56,244 bases of DNA from Prorocentrum cordatum (lineage: Eukaryota; Sar; Dinophyceae; Prorocentrales; Prorocentraceae), in assembly GCA_963575745.1 (NCBI GenBank), contig CAUYUJ010014760.1, positions 493,501 to 549,744 on the forward strand, read 5' to 3'. The notes under the pieces are model-generated. The model worked only from the letters and a program-made list of their open reading frames with translations, was not told the DNA's origin and ran no database searches. This document shows, piece by piece, positions 1-9,940 of this stretch. Position 1 is the stretch's first letter. Each line of letters begins with the position of its first letter. A program made the translations under genes and the position numbers.

Positions 1-2
1 AT

Positions 3-968
3 CGCTCGGCCGCTGGCATCGTCAACGGCAACGACCTCGACGCGTACATGCAAGCGTGGACGTGGCCGAAGATGTCAAACGCGCCCGTCGGGTTTTCGAC
101 GCGGGCGAGTTCGCTGCGGGCGCGTCTGAGACGTTGTCAGCCATGCCCGTGCTCGCACGCTACGTCAGAGAAGTCGTAGCCAAAGTTGCAGGCGCGCCTG
201 CGTGCGCCAAACACATATCGAGCGTTCTGGCGTTGTGCGACGCCGTGGACTTGTTCGTTGCACTGGCGAGGGGCGCATGCGTGAGTGACGCCGAGCTGTC
301 TGCTGCTACTGCGCATCATCTTCGGCTGCACCAGGAGTGCTATGGTACCAAAGTCTGGTCTTGCAAATTCCACATGGCCATGCACCTCCCGACATGCATC
401 AGAAGCTTGGTTGATTATCATGCTTTGTGCACGAGCGTAAACGCAAAGTTGCCAAGCGGTTTACGCACGATCACATTTGCTCGAGGCGTCCTGAGAAGGC
501 ATTGACGTTGCAGCTGATCGGCCAGCACCGTCACGAACATAACCTCTTCAGCGTTGCAACTGTGTCGCAGGATCCTGCTTCAGCGACTCGAACGTTGATC
601 GAATGCCTAACGCATTTGCGCCCCCAGACGCAGGCGGCTGCGTCGAATGCAAAAGCGCGCAACAGCAACAATTCATTCAGTAGGGTGACATTGTTCCGAT
701 GGGTCGCGGAACTGGTCACTCAATCGTGCAGATATGGTTTCACGTGCAGTGCGACGTCGGGACGGCGTCGCAATCGGAACCACTTAGCTTGATTCTGCGG
801 TTGACAACTCGTCAGGTGCATTCAGGATGGAGTAAATACACTATCGACGAAGACCAGCAAGCTGTCCTCGTGCCAACGAGCACGCTCAAGCATGCTGCAG
901 TTTTCAGGAGGACAGACTCTGTCACCACATGCATTCAGCCAACCGAATGCCGCAGAAACTGTGCCTGA
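3..968 (+). pseudogene. Decayed transposase-like gene, C-terminal part
   Basis: Coding-like sequence runs on through four frame segments. A first piece (about 3-77) reads into AYMQAWTWPK. The next (56-505) is helical and ends with a CKFHMAMHLP motif. The frame then changes near 415-421 to CFVHERKRKVAKRFTHD, and again near 700 to IVQIWFHVQCD. An H..HLP segment followed by a C-x-x-ER-K-K block resembles the C-terminal half of CACTA/TNP2-like transposases (DUF4218-like layout) and of transposase-like families I associate with dinoflagellates. That link is inference from motif order. At least three frameshifts and no start inside the window indicate a dead, 5'-truncated copy, although sequencing errors could cause some breaks. 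It is a different family member from the transposase-like gene at 9941-12416. Confidence 0.5.
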
Positions 969-1097
969 GCTCCACTGTTTGTTTCACTTGTATACGTGGG
1001 TTCGCTTACTACTCTTTGTGGAAGAAATCATATGCAATTCAAAATTTTGCAAATCAGCATCGCCACCATCATCATCAGCATCACCACGTCAACCTAA

Positions 1098-1136
1098 AAT
1101 GGGAACACCCCTAAGCTAACAATGGGAACACCCCTA
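1098..1136. repeat. Two direct copies of a 16-bp motif
   Basis: AATGGGAACACCCCTA occurs at 1098-1113 and again at 1121-1136, separated by 7 bases, just downstream of the decayed transposase. It could be a subterminal repeat of the old element, but no partner end was found. The rest of 970-1260 holds nothing else I recognise. Confidence 0.5.
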
Positions 1137-1261
1137 CAAAAAAATGAACGAACCACATGCAAAAACAAACTTTTAAAATTAGTTATAATTAAATGAGAAA
1201 TCGCGATAACTAGTTCGTAACTCAGCTGGGCCGCGAAGTACACGGAGTAATGGGCACTGCG

Positions 1262-1575
1262 GCGGCGCTGGAAAAATGTCATTTCAATACACATTCTTTC
1301 TTTGAAAATGTTGAATTTCTACCTCTGTCGCCCGGAGGGCCTTCTGTGCCGATTAAGGGCCCGGGTCTGGGCCGATTCCCAGCATTCCTAGCGCTTTGGG
1401 CCCCAGCTCCCGGGCCGGCCCCCAAACCGAATCCCCGGCCGGGTTCCAGGGTAGTGCCGGGCGGCGCTGGAAAATCGAGATCCGCGGCGGCGTCGAAAAA
1501 AACGCCATTTCAATACACATTCTTTCTGTGAAAATGCAGAATTTCTGCTTCCGGCGCCCTGGGAGGCCACCTTGG
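1262..1575. repeat. Two diverged copies of a ~225-bp unit
   Basis: A segment beginning GGCGGCGCTGG, then CATTTCAATACACATTCTTTC, a TGAAAATG stretch and a CCCGGAGGGCC-like end appears near 1262-1350. It recurs in diverged form near 1487-1575. Between them lies GC-rich spacer with no convincing gene. Confidence 0.5.
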
Positions 1576-1624
1576 ACGATTCCGGAGCCGGGTCCAGGCC
1601 GATTCCCCATGGGAACCTGCATAC

Positions 1625-2095
1625 TGGGTACACGGAGCACACGCACTCGATTACTCTGTGTATCCGAGGCAGATTCGAATTGGATTCCGATTGAAACCTG
1701 TATATTGGATACGCGGAGTAATCGCACTCGATTACTCCGTGTATCGGATACGCGGAGTAATCGAACTCGATTGCTCCGTGTATCCGAGGCAGATTCGATT
1801 TGGATTCCTACTGAAACCTGCACATTGGGTGCACGGAGCAATCGCACTCGATTACTCCGTGTATCCGGAGGCAGATTCCGCTTGGAACATCCATATTGGA
1901 TACACGGAGTAATCGCACTCGATTACTTCGTGTATCGGATACACGGAGTAATCGCACTCGATTGCTCCGTGTAACCGAAGCAGATTCTAATTGGATTCCG
2001 ACTGAAAACTGTCTTGGGTACACGGAGTAGTCGCACTCGATTACTCCGTGTATCGGATGCACGGAATATTCGCACTCGATCACTTCGTGTATCCG
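1625..2095. repeat. Hairpin satellite, block A (~80-bp period)
   Basis: About eight hairpins of the form TACACGGAGTAATCG-CACT-complement are spaced by arrays of ~40-46 bp reading GTATCCGAGGCAGATTC...TTGGATTCC...GAAACCTG. The ideal hairpin has 15-bp arms and a 4-base loop. Several copies carry compensatory or single changes. The same satellite in the same orientation recurs at 13588-14525, about 12 kb away. All frames read through parts of it, but no gene is implied. Confidence 0.85.
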
Positions 2096-2149
2096 AGGCA
2101 GATTGTAATTGGATGTCTATTGGAACCTGTATAGTGGATGATACCGGAG

Positions 2150-2470
2150 AAAAAAAACAATCAGGGCTATAGGGCTATTGAACTATAGGGCTATGGAGCT
2201 ATAGGGCTGTAGAGTTGTAGGGCTATAGGGCTATTGGGCTGTAGGGCGCCCCCGGGCGCCCCCAAGCACCCCCAGGCGCGCCCGGGCACCCGGGCACCAG
2301 GGCGCCCGGGCACCCGCGGGCGCCCGCGGGCACCCAGGCGCGCGTGCAGCGATAATCGGCGGCAGACCTAACCTAACCTTATGAATATGAAGTATAGGTC
2401 TCTATACAGCTGTAAGGCTATGGGGCTATTGGGCTATGGGACACACCCGGGGCACCCCCAGGCACCCCCG
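2150..2470. repeat. CTATAG / CCCGGG satellite, left part
   Basis: Each unit has three blocks: GGGCTATAGGGCTATT-like copies, a GC-rich run of CCCGGGCAC-type words, and a conserved closing block containing ATCGGCGGC then CCTAACCTAACCTT and TGAATAT. One unit and a partial one are present here. The array stops abruptly at 2470, where the inverted-repeat element begins, and resumes in the matching register at 12583. Confidence 0.8.
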
Positions 2471-2515
2471 CCTTGAGCATCCAATGCGCCAATATATTGG
2501 GAACGCCAATATATT
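2471..2515 (+). repeat. Left terminal inverted repeat
   Basis: It begins CCTTGAGCATCCAATGCGCC and contains the palindrome CCAATATATTGG followed by a second AATATATT. A third copy, GCCAATATATTGGC, lies subterminally at 2561-2574. It pairs with 12538-12582. Confidence 0.85.
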
Positions 2516-2707
2516 TGCCCATCGCCGAATCCAATGTGCTGATATATCTGCTCGCAGCGCGCCAATATATTGGCACGTGGTTTCATGTTGTTTTCGGTGT
2601 GTATTGTCTTAGCGCCCACAAGATGTGCACCCCTTGCTAGGGGAGCAGCTGTCTCCGACCCCCGGTTAGGGGAATTTATTTTGACTCCTCCTCGACCGCC
2701 CCTATGG

Positions 2708-2729
2708 TCTGCAGCCACTTTGGCTCAAA
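2708..2729 (+). other. Relict dinoflagellate spliced leader
   Basis: This 22-base stretch matches the known dinoflagellate spliced-leader consensus (DCCGTAGCCATTTTGGCTCAAG) at 18 of 22 positions, including the run TTTGGCTCAA. It lies 28 bases upstream of the ATG at 2758. Genomic spliced-leader remnants are known marks of trans-spliced mRNA copied back into the genome. The match supports the chosen start and suggests the gene passed through an mRNA stage. Confidence 0.65.
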
Positions 2730-2757
2730 CGCGAGTGGCAGCAGAAGGCGTTTCACC

Positions 2758-4293
2758 ATGAAGGGTAAGCAGCCGCGCTACCGCACATGCCAGCTTAGCG
2801 ATGAGGCCATGGTCGACTTGGCCAAGCGGCTCGTAACATTGATCGAGAAGAACTACATCAATGGCACAACGGAGCAGATCCTCAAGGACAACATGCCGTT
2901 CTTGTTGGATGTGTGCCAGGTGTCGCAGCGTTTGAGCACCACCACGCTCGCGAGGGCCATCGTTTTGCAGAAGACGCACCTCGCCGCCGAGGAGGCGAAG
3001 CGCTGGGCCACTGAGATGAGCAGGTGCGTCAGCTACGTTGTGAATAAGCACAGGAACGCCGTGGCCGCGGAGAAGCTGGACCACTACATGAGGACCCTCG
3101 GAGACGCGATGAAACTGGAGCGCGGTCGCAACTCTTCCGGTAAAGAGAAGGAGGCGGCGCAGACAGAGGCTCTCGAAAGCACCTCGGAGGATGAGAGCAC
3201 GCGCGGCTCGGCCCCAGCCGCGAGTGCGCCACGCAGTCCCGACCCCAGGTACAAGTTGATCAAATATCAACATGGAATTTCTCCACCGCCCAAGCCAGCC
3301 GCCAAGAAGGACGAAGTGCTCAGCCCGCTTGTCGTGTTGTCAAGTCAGGGGGTGGTGGACTCACCTGCAAGCGCGCGCCCTTCAGCTGCGCCAGCCGCTT
3401 CTTCAGCTGCACCAGCCGCTTCCAGTTCTTCGAAGAAGGTTGGGCCGCCCCCTTCCTCCTCCCCTTCCTCCTTTTGCTGATGCTTCTCCCCTGCTCCTTC
3501 TATCATCGTCGTCGCCATCGCCATCATATGCATCGTCATTTTTCTTCATCCAACCCTCCTCTATCCTTAATCAACGGTGACGTGGTACGATTGGAACGAC
3601 GACCCGCCGTCCATGGTTATTGCTGATGAGTCGGGCAAGGAGACGCGCATGCCGCTGTCTGCGGGCGACTCGGGCTTCTTGGTGGCATGCGCACCTGACG
3701 GGGGGAAGATCGACGCCGACCAGTCCAACGCCTTGCTCAAGGCTCATTCCGAGGGGCGGAAGAAGCGGGCGGCCCAGGAGAAGGAGGCACTGACGAAGCC
3801 TATGAAAGCAGCAACGAAGAGAACATGTATGAAAGGAACAAAGAAACGCCCTGCTGCGCCAAGGAAATGCCCTGCCAAGAAGCGCCCTGCCTGCGCGAAG
3901 GCTGCCAAAGACGACGACGACGAAGAGTATGCCATGGAAGGGGAGGATGAGGAGGAGGAGGTGGCGGGAGGCGATAGCCAAGAGGGCGACGAGGCAAAGG
4001 CAGAGGAGGCAGCCGACGAATCAGCTGGAGGCGCTGTCCTCGGGCGCGATGACCATCTCGACTGGCGCGCGAGGGATTGCAGGGTGGGGATCAAGCTGAA
4101 GCGCGGAAAGAAGAATCAGCTATGCTCTTTCGGTGGAGCACCCGCGAGGGGCATCGCGACGAAGAAGGAGTTGATGGACATCGGCAATAAGGTGTGCGAG
4201 CAGCTCAAGGAGGGCAAGATTGCCGAGACGCGCGCCGCCGCGCGGGGGGCTGCGGGCGCACTGATGCAGAAACTGATTGATGGTAGGAGCTGA
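2758..4293 (+). CDS. Hypothetical acidic/basic protein, two exons
   Basis: The start at 2758 was chosen because a relict spliced leader lies 28 bases upstream. Exon 1 (to about 3437) encodes a helical N-terminal region of ~120 residues (QPRYRTCQLSDEAMVDLAKR onward), then a Ser/Ala/Pro-rich linker. It runs into a pyrimidine-rich stretch containing a stop at 3478, which I read as an intron ending near 3575. Exon 2 (about 3577-4293), in the same frame, has a Lys/Pro/Cys-rich block (KKRPAAPRKCPAKKRPACAK), a strongly acidic run near residue 115 of the exon, then a compact C-terminal region with VGIKLKRGKKNQLCSFGG. The alternating charge suggests a nuclear, nucleic-acid-associated protein, but no known domain is recognised. 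The intron's 3' end lacks an obvious AG, so the boundary is uncertain. Confidence 0.55.
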
Positions 4294-4500
4294 TCAATAT
4301 GAAAAAATCATCATCTCCTATCGTCATCTCTCGTTCTACCTCCCCTTCTATCAGGGGCTCCTCATCTCCTATCGTCACCTCGCGTTCTACCTCCGCTCTA
4401 TCGCGGCTCCACGCGCCCCTTGATAGGGGTCATATGCCCCTCCATGCAGGGGAAGCCAAACGATGCTCAGCGCGAGAGGGGCGTACAACTGTTTATTATT
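4294..4500 (+). repeat. CT-rich intergenic stretch with short direct repeats
   Basis: Two copies of an approximately 50-base block (CATCTCCTATCGTCA-C/T-CTC onward, ending TTCTACCTCC) are followed by paired CCCCT/AGGGG palindromes at 4416-4429 and 4437-4452. The stretch separates the stop of the first gene from the second relict spliced leader. It is a plausible intergenic or trans-splice-acceptor region of a unidirectional gene cluster. Confidence 0.45.
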
Positions 4501-4522
4501 AATGCAGCCGTTCTGGCTCAAG
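4501..4522 (+). other. Second relict spliced leader
   Basis: It matches the dinoflagellate spliced-leader consensus at 17 of 22 positions, with an exact TGGCTCAAG 3' end. Like the copy at 2708, it has GCAGCC where the consensus has GTAGCC. It lies 43 bases upstream of the ATG at 4566. Confidence 0.6.
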
Positions 4523-4565
4523 GCAATCGCGCTCGCGAGGCTCGCGACAAGGCTTGCTTGCGCAC

Positions 4566-7195
4566 ATGGCGACAGCCCGTGTGCTCGTGGCGCTCGCCGC
4601 CGCCTGGCTGGCTTCGCAGCAGGGGGCAGAGGCTAGGATGGGGGGGGTAAGAGTCAGGAGTGCCAGGGCGAAGTCAGGAGGCAGCCTCAGGGGTCAGGCG
4701 CGTCAGGAGTCAGGGGGCAGGGGCACTCGGATTGCAGACCCCACGCGTTTACGTATGCAGCTGGGCTAGAAAATTAAGCTTGCCACTCGATTTTTAGACC
4801 CCCAGGTCCTTATACCCCCCGAATTGAAAATGGCACAACTTATACCATTTGCCAGCAGGAAAATGCTATCCACGAGGCCCCAGTGACAGGGCGCAAGCAG
4901 GCCCGCCCCCCCCACCCCCCACCCCACCCCCACAGGCGATGATACGCAGCTGCGGCGGCGGAGCTCCGGGAGGCGACGGCGGCGACCAGGGCGGAGGCCC
5001 TCCGCGGAAGGGTCATCTCGATGACCCGAAGGACATGCTCTTTGGGTCAAAGAAAATATACACCCCTAGATAGGGGATGCCCCTTCGATAGGGGACCTTT
5101 CCCCGCCCCCTTCGCCCCCCCCCCCCCCAGGGCGACTTCGGGGTCGAGGGCGGCGACGAGGACGAGGAGGAGGCAGAGATGATGACGGATCTCCAGTCTG
5201 GGAAGCGCTACACGAGAGCTCCCGCAAGGCCGTTCCCGCGCTGCGGCAAGATGCAAAACTGTAGGCAGTGCAACGCGCGAACATGGGTCTTCATGTGCGT
5301 GTCGCGATCCTGCCGGGAGCATCGCGCCAGCCGGCGGCGGCAAGAGCGCGGCTACATCTCCACGGGAGGTCGCCGCTATCGCGGCCGCAAGTCCGAGGTC
5401 AACCGCGCTCGGTGGCCTCTGTGGGAAATCCGTTACACTCCATTCCCATGCACAACTACACATGCACGTACTTCACCGTTTCTCAGACTGCGTGCCTGAC
5501 ACATTTTTACGCGCAGAGTTTCGCATGCCGAGACCGCGATACTTGAAACCAGAGTTCGGCATGATAAGGTTGCTTTGACATGCGCGTTTTCGCTTCGGGA
5601 GCACAGCTGTGCATTCAAACGAACTCTTTGTATTCCTCGTCCTCATGTTCCGCCCCCTGCTCGTGAGCTTCCTCCTCCTTCTTCCCCTGCTTCTGATATT
5701 CCTGAGGCTTCTCCCTTCCCCTGCTCCTGATCCTCCTGGCCATCCCCTTCGCCCCCCCCCTCTTCCTCCTCCCCCTTTATGCCCCCCGCCCGTTCTCCTC
5801 CCAGGTGGCAGCAGCAGAGGATGGACAGGGGCGAGGGCGCCATGCTGGATATCGCCGAGGACACGATGGGGCCCATGCAATGAAGCACCCTTGTGATAGG
5901 GGACCCCGAGTTCGGCCCACGGTGAGACCCCCCTGAGCTAGGGGCGCTCGCACCCCGCCCCTCCTTGCATCAGAGGCCCCTCAGATAAGGGCCATTTTCT
6001 CCGCGCCCCCCAGGGCGCGGCCGAGGAGGGCGCTGGAGGCACGGCCGCGCCGACCCCTGCGACGCAAGATGCAGCCATGCAGACCGATGGCCCCGATGGA
6101 GCTCCACTCAGCCCCGAGGCGAACCCCGACGACGCCAGCGGAGCTGAGACGGAGGGGCCCAAGCAACGAGGACGCGAAATCCTGAAGTGGATGAGGAGGA
6201 GGAGGCGCGACAGAACGGCTTCACGCGAGGAGATGGAAAGGAGAGCCCGGGAAGAGCAGGCACGGAGGGATCAGGAGGAAGCGCAGCGACGCCAGGAAGA
6301 GGAGAAACGGCGAAAGCATCAGGAGGAAGCGGAAGCGCAGAGGCAAGCGGAAGAGAAAAAGATTCGCGCGCAGGCCGAGGAGAGGAAGAGAAGAGCAGCA
6401 ATGGCAAAGCAGGTCTTGCACGTCTTGGAACAAGCAGAGGTGAGCGCCGCTAGCCGAGCGGCCGAAGCGTTCCAACGCCTCGAGCAGGAGAGAAAGGAAG
6501 CGGAGGAGATGGAAAAGCAGAGGCAGAAGGAAGAGGAAGAGGCTGCCGCGATGAGGCTGCAAGAGGAGGAAGCCAGGAAGGGCGGCGAGGAGGCCGTGAA
6601 ACGCAAGCTCGAAGAGGATCGGCGCGCCGAGCGAGAGCGCGAGAAGATGCGGTCTCGAGCGCAGCGCGGGGGCAGTTGCGGGAGCACTGCGTCTCCCGCC
6701 GAGGTGGCGGTCGCTGCTTCTCTTGCCGAGGAACAGGAAAGGGAGGGGCTGGCAGAAGAACAGAGACAGGCGGAAGAACAACTGAAGAGAGACGAGGAGG
6801 ATCGGAAAGCAGAGGAGGATCGAAAAGCAGAAGCGGCCCGGAAGGCAGAGCAGGAGCGAAAGGCAGAGGAGGAGCGAACGGCAGAGGAGGAGCGAAAGGC
6901 AGACGAGGATCGGAAGGCAGAGGGGGACCGAAAGGCTGAGGCCGATCGGAAGGCAGAGGCAGATCGGAAGGCAGAGGGGGGCCGAAAGGCTGAGGCCGAT
7001 CGAAAGGCAGAGGCAGATCGGAAGGCAGAGGCAGATCGGAAGGCAGAGGCCGATCGGAAGGCAGAGGCAGATCGGAAGGCAGAGGCAGATCGGAAGGCTG
7101 AAGCCGATCGTAAGGCAGATGCTAAGAAGGGCGGCAGGGGCAACCCGAGGGGCGGCTCGAGGGGCGGCCCGAAGGGCGGCCAGAGGGGCGCCTAG
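4566..7195 (+). CDS. Signal-peptide start, Cys cluster, RKAEAD coiled coil
   Basis: Exon 1 (4566-4646) encodes a signal-peptide-like N-terminus: MATARV, a hydrophobic LVALAAAWLA core, then Ala-rich QGAEA. It ends at a canonical GTAAGAG donor. Later exons follow pyrimidine tracts and AG: about 4936-5052 (Gly-rich), from 5131 (acidic start, then a Cys cluster CGKMQNCRQC...CVSRSC, possibly metal-binding), from 5805, and 6014-7195. The last exon is a long charged coiled coil rich in Glu, Arg, Lys and Gln. It ends in about 20 tandem RKAE(A/E/Q)(D/E) hexapeptides and an RGG-like tail (GGRGNPRGGSRGGPKGG). An 18-bp DNA repeat underlies the hexapeptides. Introns hold the CCCCT/AGGGG palindromes. The exon 3 end and exon 4 frame are uncertain, and two adjacent genes are possible. 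Function is unknown. Confidence 0.5.
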
Positions 7196-8238
7196 AAGGA
7201 CCGCGCTGCCGTCTCTTCTCCGAGCGCTCACCGCTCCTGTAGTGGATCTTTACATGTTTGCGGCCCCCCGCCCCTTCTCCCAGAGGGCAACTTCATCGTC
7301 TGCGTCGCCGAGAAGACCTGAGATCCGCCTTGGATTTTACATCCATATCTACGGCATAGCCGTTGCCCCGTGGTTGCGACTGGCAGCCCGCAGGGCCACT
7401 GAAAGAACGCAGAATCCTATTACATAGAAATTCTACTTAATAGAATTTGAGGAAGTATCAAGCGGGAACGGGATTCTATTAAATAGAAATTCGATTTAAT
7501 AGAAATCAGTGACATAGAACTCTGCTCGATATTGCCCTTCTGCCGCTTTCTAGCGGCGCATGTGCTCATGGTGACATTGCGTGAAATAATATATTTGCCC
7601 CTGGCGCAGGGGCTGGTGATTGGTCCATGGGGGCCCTTACCTTACATCCTGATCGGCTTTCTAGCGGTACCTCAGATGATAGCCGGCCTCTCCCATGCCA
7701 CGGGCGCCCCTGGATGGGGGCGCATAGCTTGCACATCATGCGCCTCTTGGCCCACGCCCCTGCCCGAGGGGGGCAGCGAGGAAAGGGGTCGGCGAGGAAG
7801 GGGTCGGCGAGGGAGGGGTCGATGAGGAAGGGATCGACGCGGGGGGGGTCGACGAGGAGGGATCGGCCTGGAGCGGCCTGCGGCGGGGATGGGGCATTCT
7901 GCGTGGAAAAAACACAAGAAAATAAGTGTGCCGTTTTGGCCGTGGGGGTGAGTTTCGCCCCACCCTTTATGTATACATATATATATATATATATATGTTT
8001 TTTTCCACGAGACTTGCGGCGCCGCCATGGCCGCGCCGCGGGCCCCCCCCGGCTGGAAGGGGCAGCTATGGCTTGCATCCCGCAGGCGTCTCGGTTCAAG
8101 GGCCCCAGCTGTTCGTGGCGCTTTCGTTGCGCGCATTGCGTTTTCGAGTGTCCACCTGTTCTCACATTGGACAACATGCCTTGCGGGGCGGTATCTTGTT
8201 TCGCGCATGCCACGCCACTCATGCGTCTTCTATCGTCA
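7196..8238 (+). other. Intergenic spacer with short repeats
   Basis: No gene is supported here. At 7408-7506 there are AT-rich direct repeats (ATTACATAGAAATTC and ATTAAATAGAAATTC, about 60 bp apart). Palindromes of the CCCCT/AGGGG type lie at 7598 and 7704. About 7780-7868 is a 15-bp minisatellite (GGGTCGGCGAGGAAG-like), and about 7972-7998 is a TA microsatellite. Reading frames pass through the minisatellite but look artefactual. Confidence 0.5.
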
Positions 8239-9353
8239 ATGGCGCGTGGAAAGAAAGCATCCGACGACCCTGGCGCCCCTCCTGCCGCGCGACAGAAGGC
8301 TGCCAAGGGGGGGGGGGGGGGGGGCTCGACCCGAAGGAGGCCACTAAGATGCGCAAGTGGCCCACGTACAACGCTTCGAGTTCCGGTGAAGACGTGCAGA
8401 AGAACCCGAACGAGCGCCGCGTGTTCTTTGAGAGTTTCCAAAAAAAAAATGATAGGGCGCACTCCTTCCAAGCAGAATGCGAAAATGCAGAGAAACATGA
8501 GGAATTGGCAAAGAAGGGGTACGTCGCAGTTTCGCAAGCTCTGAAAGAGCAGAACCCTTCATTATCATATGTTGGGGATCAGCAGAAAGCTCTCGAGTTC
8601 GCCGAGGAATGGTGGGAAGAAAATTCGGGGACGTACAAGGCGAAGGAGGCATTCCCCGCCAAATATGGCAAAAAGGACCGTATATTGCGGCACGAGTTCT
8701 ATTTCAACTTCCCACAGATGTCCGAGGACAGCTTGGAGACGGCTGACAAGAAACAGTTCGTGGGCGAAGGCAGCGTCGAATCGGCCACAGCGTTGGAATG
8801 GGCAGCAAGCAGGGCGGGGGAGCTGGGCAACGGCAGCAGCAGCTCGAGCGGGCCCCAGGCCAAGCTGGAGAACCCCTTGTGGCCGACCATCCAGGAGAAG
8901 AGGGATGTGATTGCGCCATCGCCGCGGCAATTTATCCTCCTCCTCCTCCTTCTCCTCTTGCTCGTCCTTCTCGTTGTCGTCGTCGTCCTCCACCCCCTCC
9001 CCCATCCCCCTCTTGCGCTTAGGTCTACCCTGTCCAAGTACCAGGGAGAGGTGAAGAAGATGAAGACGCTCCGCGCGAAGCTCCGCGCCCACGCCAAGGA
9101 CGCCAAGGAAACTGACGAGAGGCAATGGGAAAGCTGGGCGAAGGAGGCAGACCACAGCCTCAAGAGCGCAAGCGATCACGAGCAGGCGGTGGAGCTCCTT
9201 ATCGAGAAAATGCCCATTACGCACGAGACAAACGAGAAGAAGGATACATACACGAATCCCAGCAAGGGGCTCGTAGCCATGAAGACCACCGCAGAGCATC
9301 ACCTGGACGGCATCAAGCTGGCGAACAAGAGGTTCTCGCGCCACGTGGAGTGA
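8239..9353 (+). CDS. Hypothetical charged protein, one in-frame intron
   Basis: The chosen start (8239) gives MARGKKASDDPGAPPAARQ. The frame then meets an 18-base poly-G run near 8309, after which the coherent frame shifts (LDPKEATKMRKWPTYN onward). A homopolymer length error or a slip mutation is likely. The body is soluble, charged and Trp-containing (ALEFAEEWWEENSG, ILRHEFYFNFPQMSED). A pyrimidine-only stretch at about 8930-9020, translating as Leu/Val/Pro and closing with TTAG, is best read as an intron. The C-terminal exon is helical (KYQGEVKKMKTLRAKLRAH, then a Lys/Glu-rich end) and stops at 9353. No known family is recognised. It lies on the same strand as its neighbours inside the TIR element. 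It could be element cargo or part of the mobility machinery. Confidence 0.5.
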
Positions 9354-9479
9354 GTGGCGCCCCCATATCCTGAGCCCCCTGAGCTACATGCATATCATCC
9401 CCGCGGCGCGCAGACGCTTGAGATGGGGGCGCCTAGCTTCCACTGCAAAAAAATGAAAAGCACCCCTTGATAGGGGCTC

Positions 9480-9543
9480 TCCTTGTCTGTTTCTGTCTGT
9501 CTCTGTGTGTCTCTGTCTGTCCCTGCGTGCCCCTCTCTGCCCC

Positions 9544-9594
<51 letters not shown>

Positions 9595-9626
9595 TTTTTG
9601 TTTTTTTTTGTTTTTTTTTGTTGTTG

Positions 9627-9710
<84 letters not shown>

Positions 9711-9717
9711 CCTCTCC

Positions 9718-9807
<90 letters not shown>

Positions 9808-9815
9808 GTCTATCT
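9480..9815. repeat. TCTG and CT microsatellites
   Basis: A run of about 13 TCTG units (near 9540-9592) is followed by T-rich sequence and about 170 bases of nearly pure CT (9632-9806). Translations of this stretch are artefacts. Length is likely unreliable in assembly. Confidence 0.95.
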
Positions 9816-9940
9816 CTTTGTTTCTTATCTTCCATATTCCCTGTGCCGCCCCGCTCTCTCACCGCTTCCAGCGCGAACCCCTCTCGAGGGGGGCCCCCAC
9901 CTCTTCTCTTCGCCCCTCTCCAGGGGGGCCCCGCGGTAGG

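Noticed and set aside
1353-2083. Frames with repeated SNRVRLLRVSDTR-type peptides on both strands
   Set aside because: The hairpin satellite is open in several frames and on both strands, which is typical of a stop-poor repeat and not of a gene.
6221-7231. 336-codon minus-strand Leu-rich frame
   Set aside because: Antisense of the Glu/Lys/Arg-rich coiled-coil exon; codon structure of the repeat favours the + strand.
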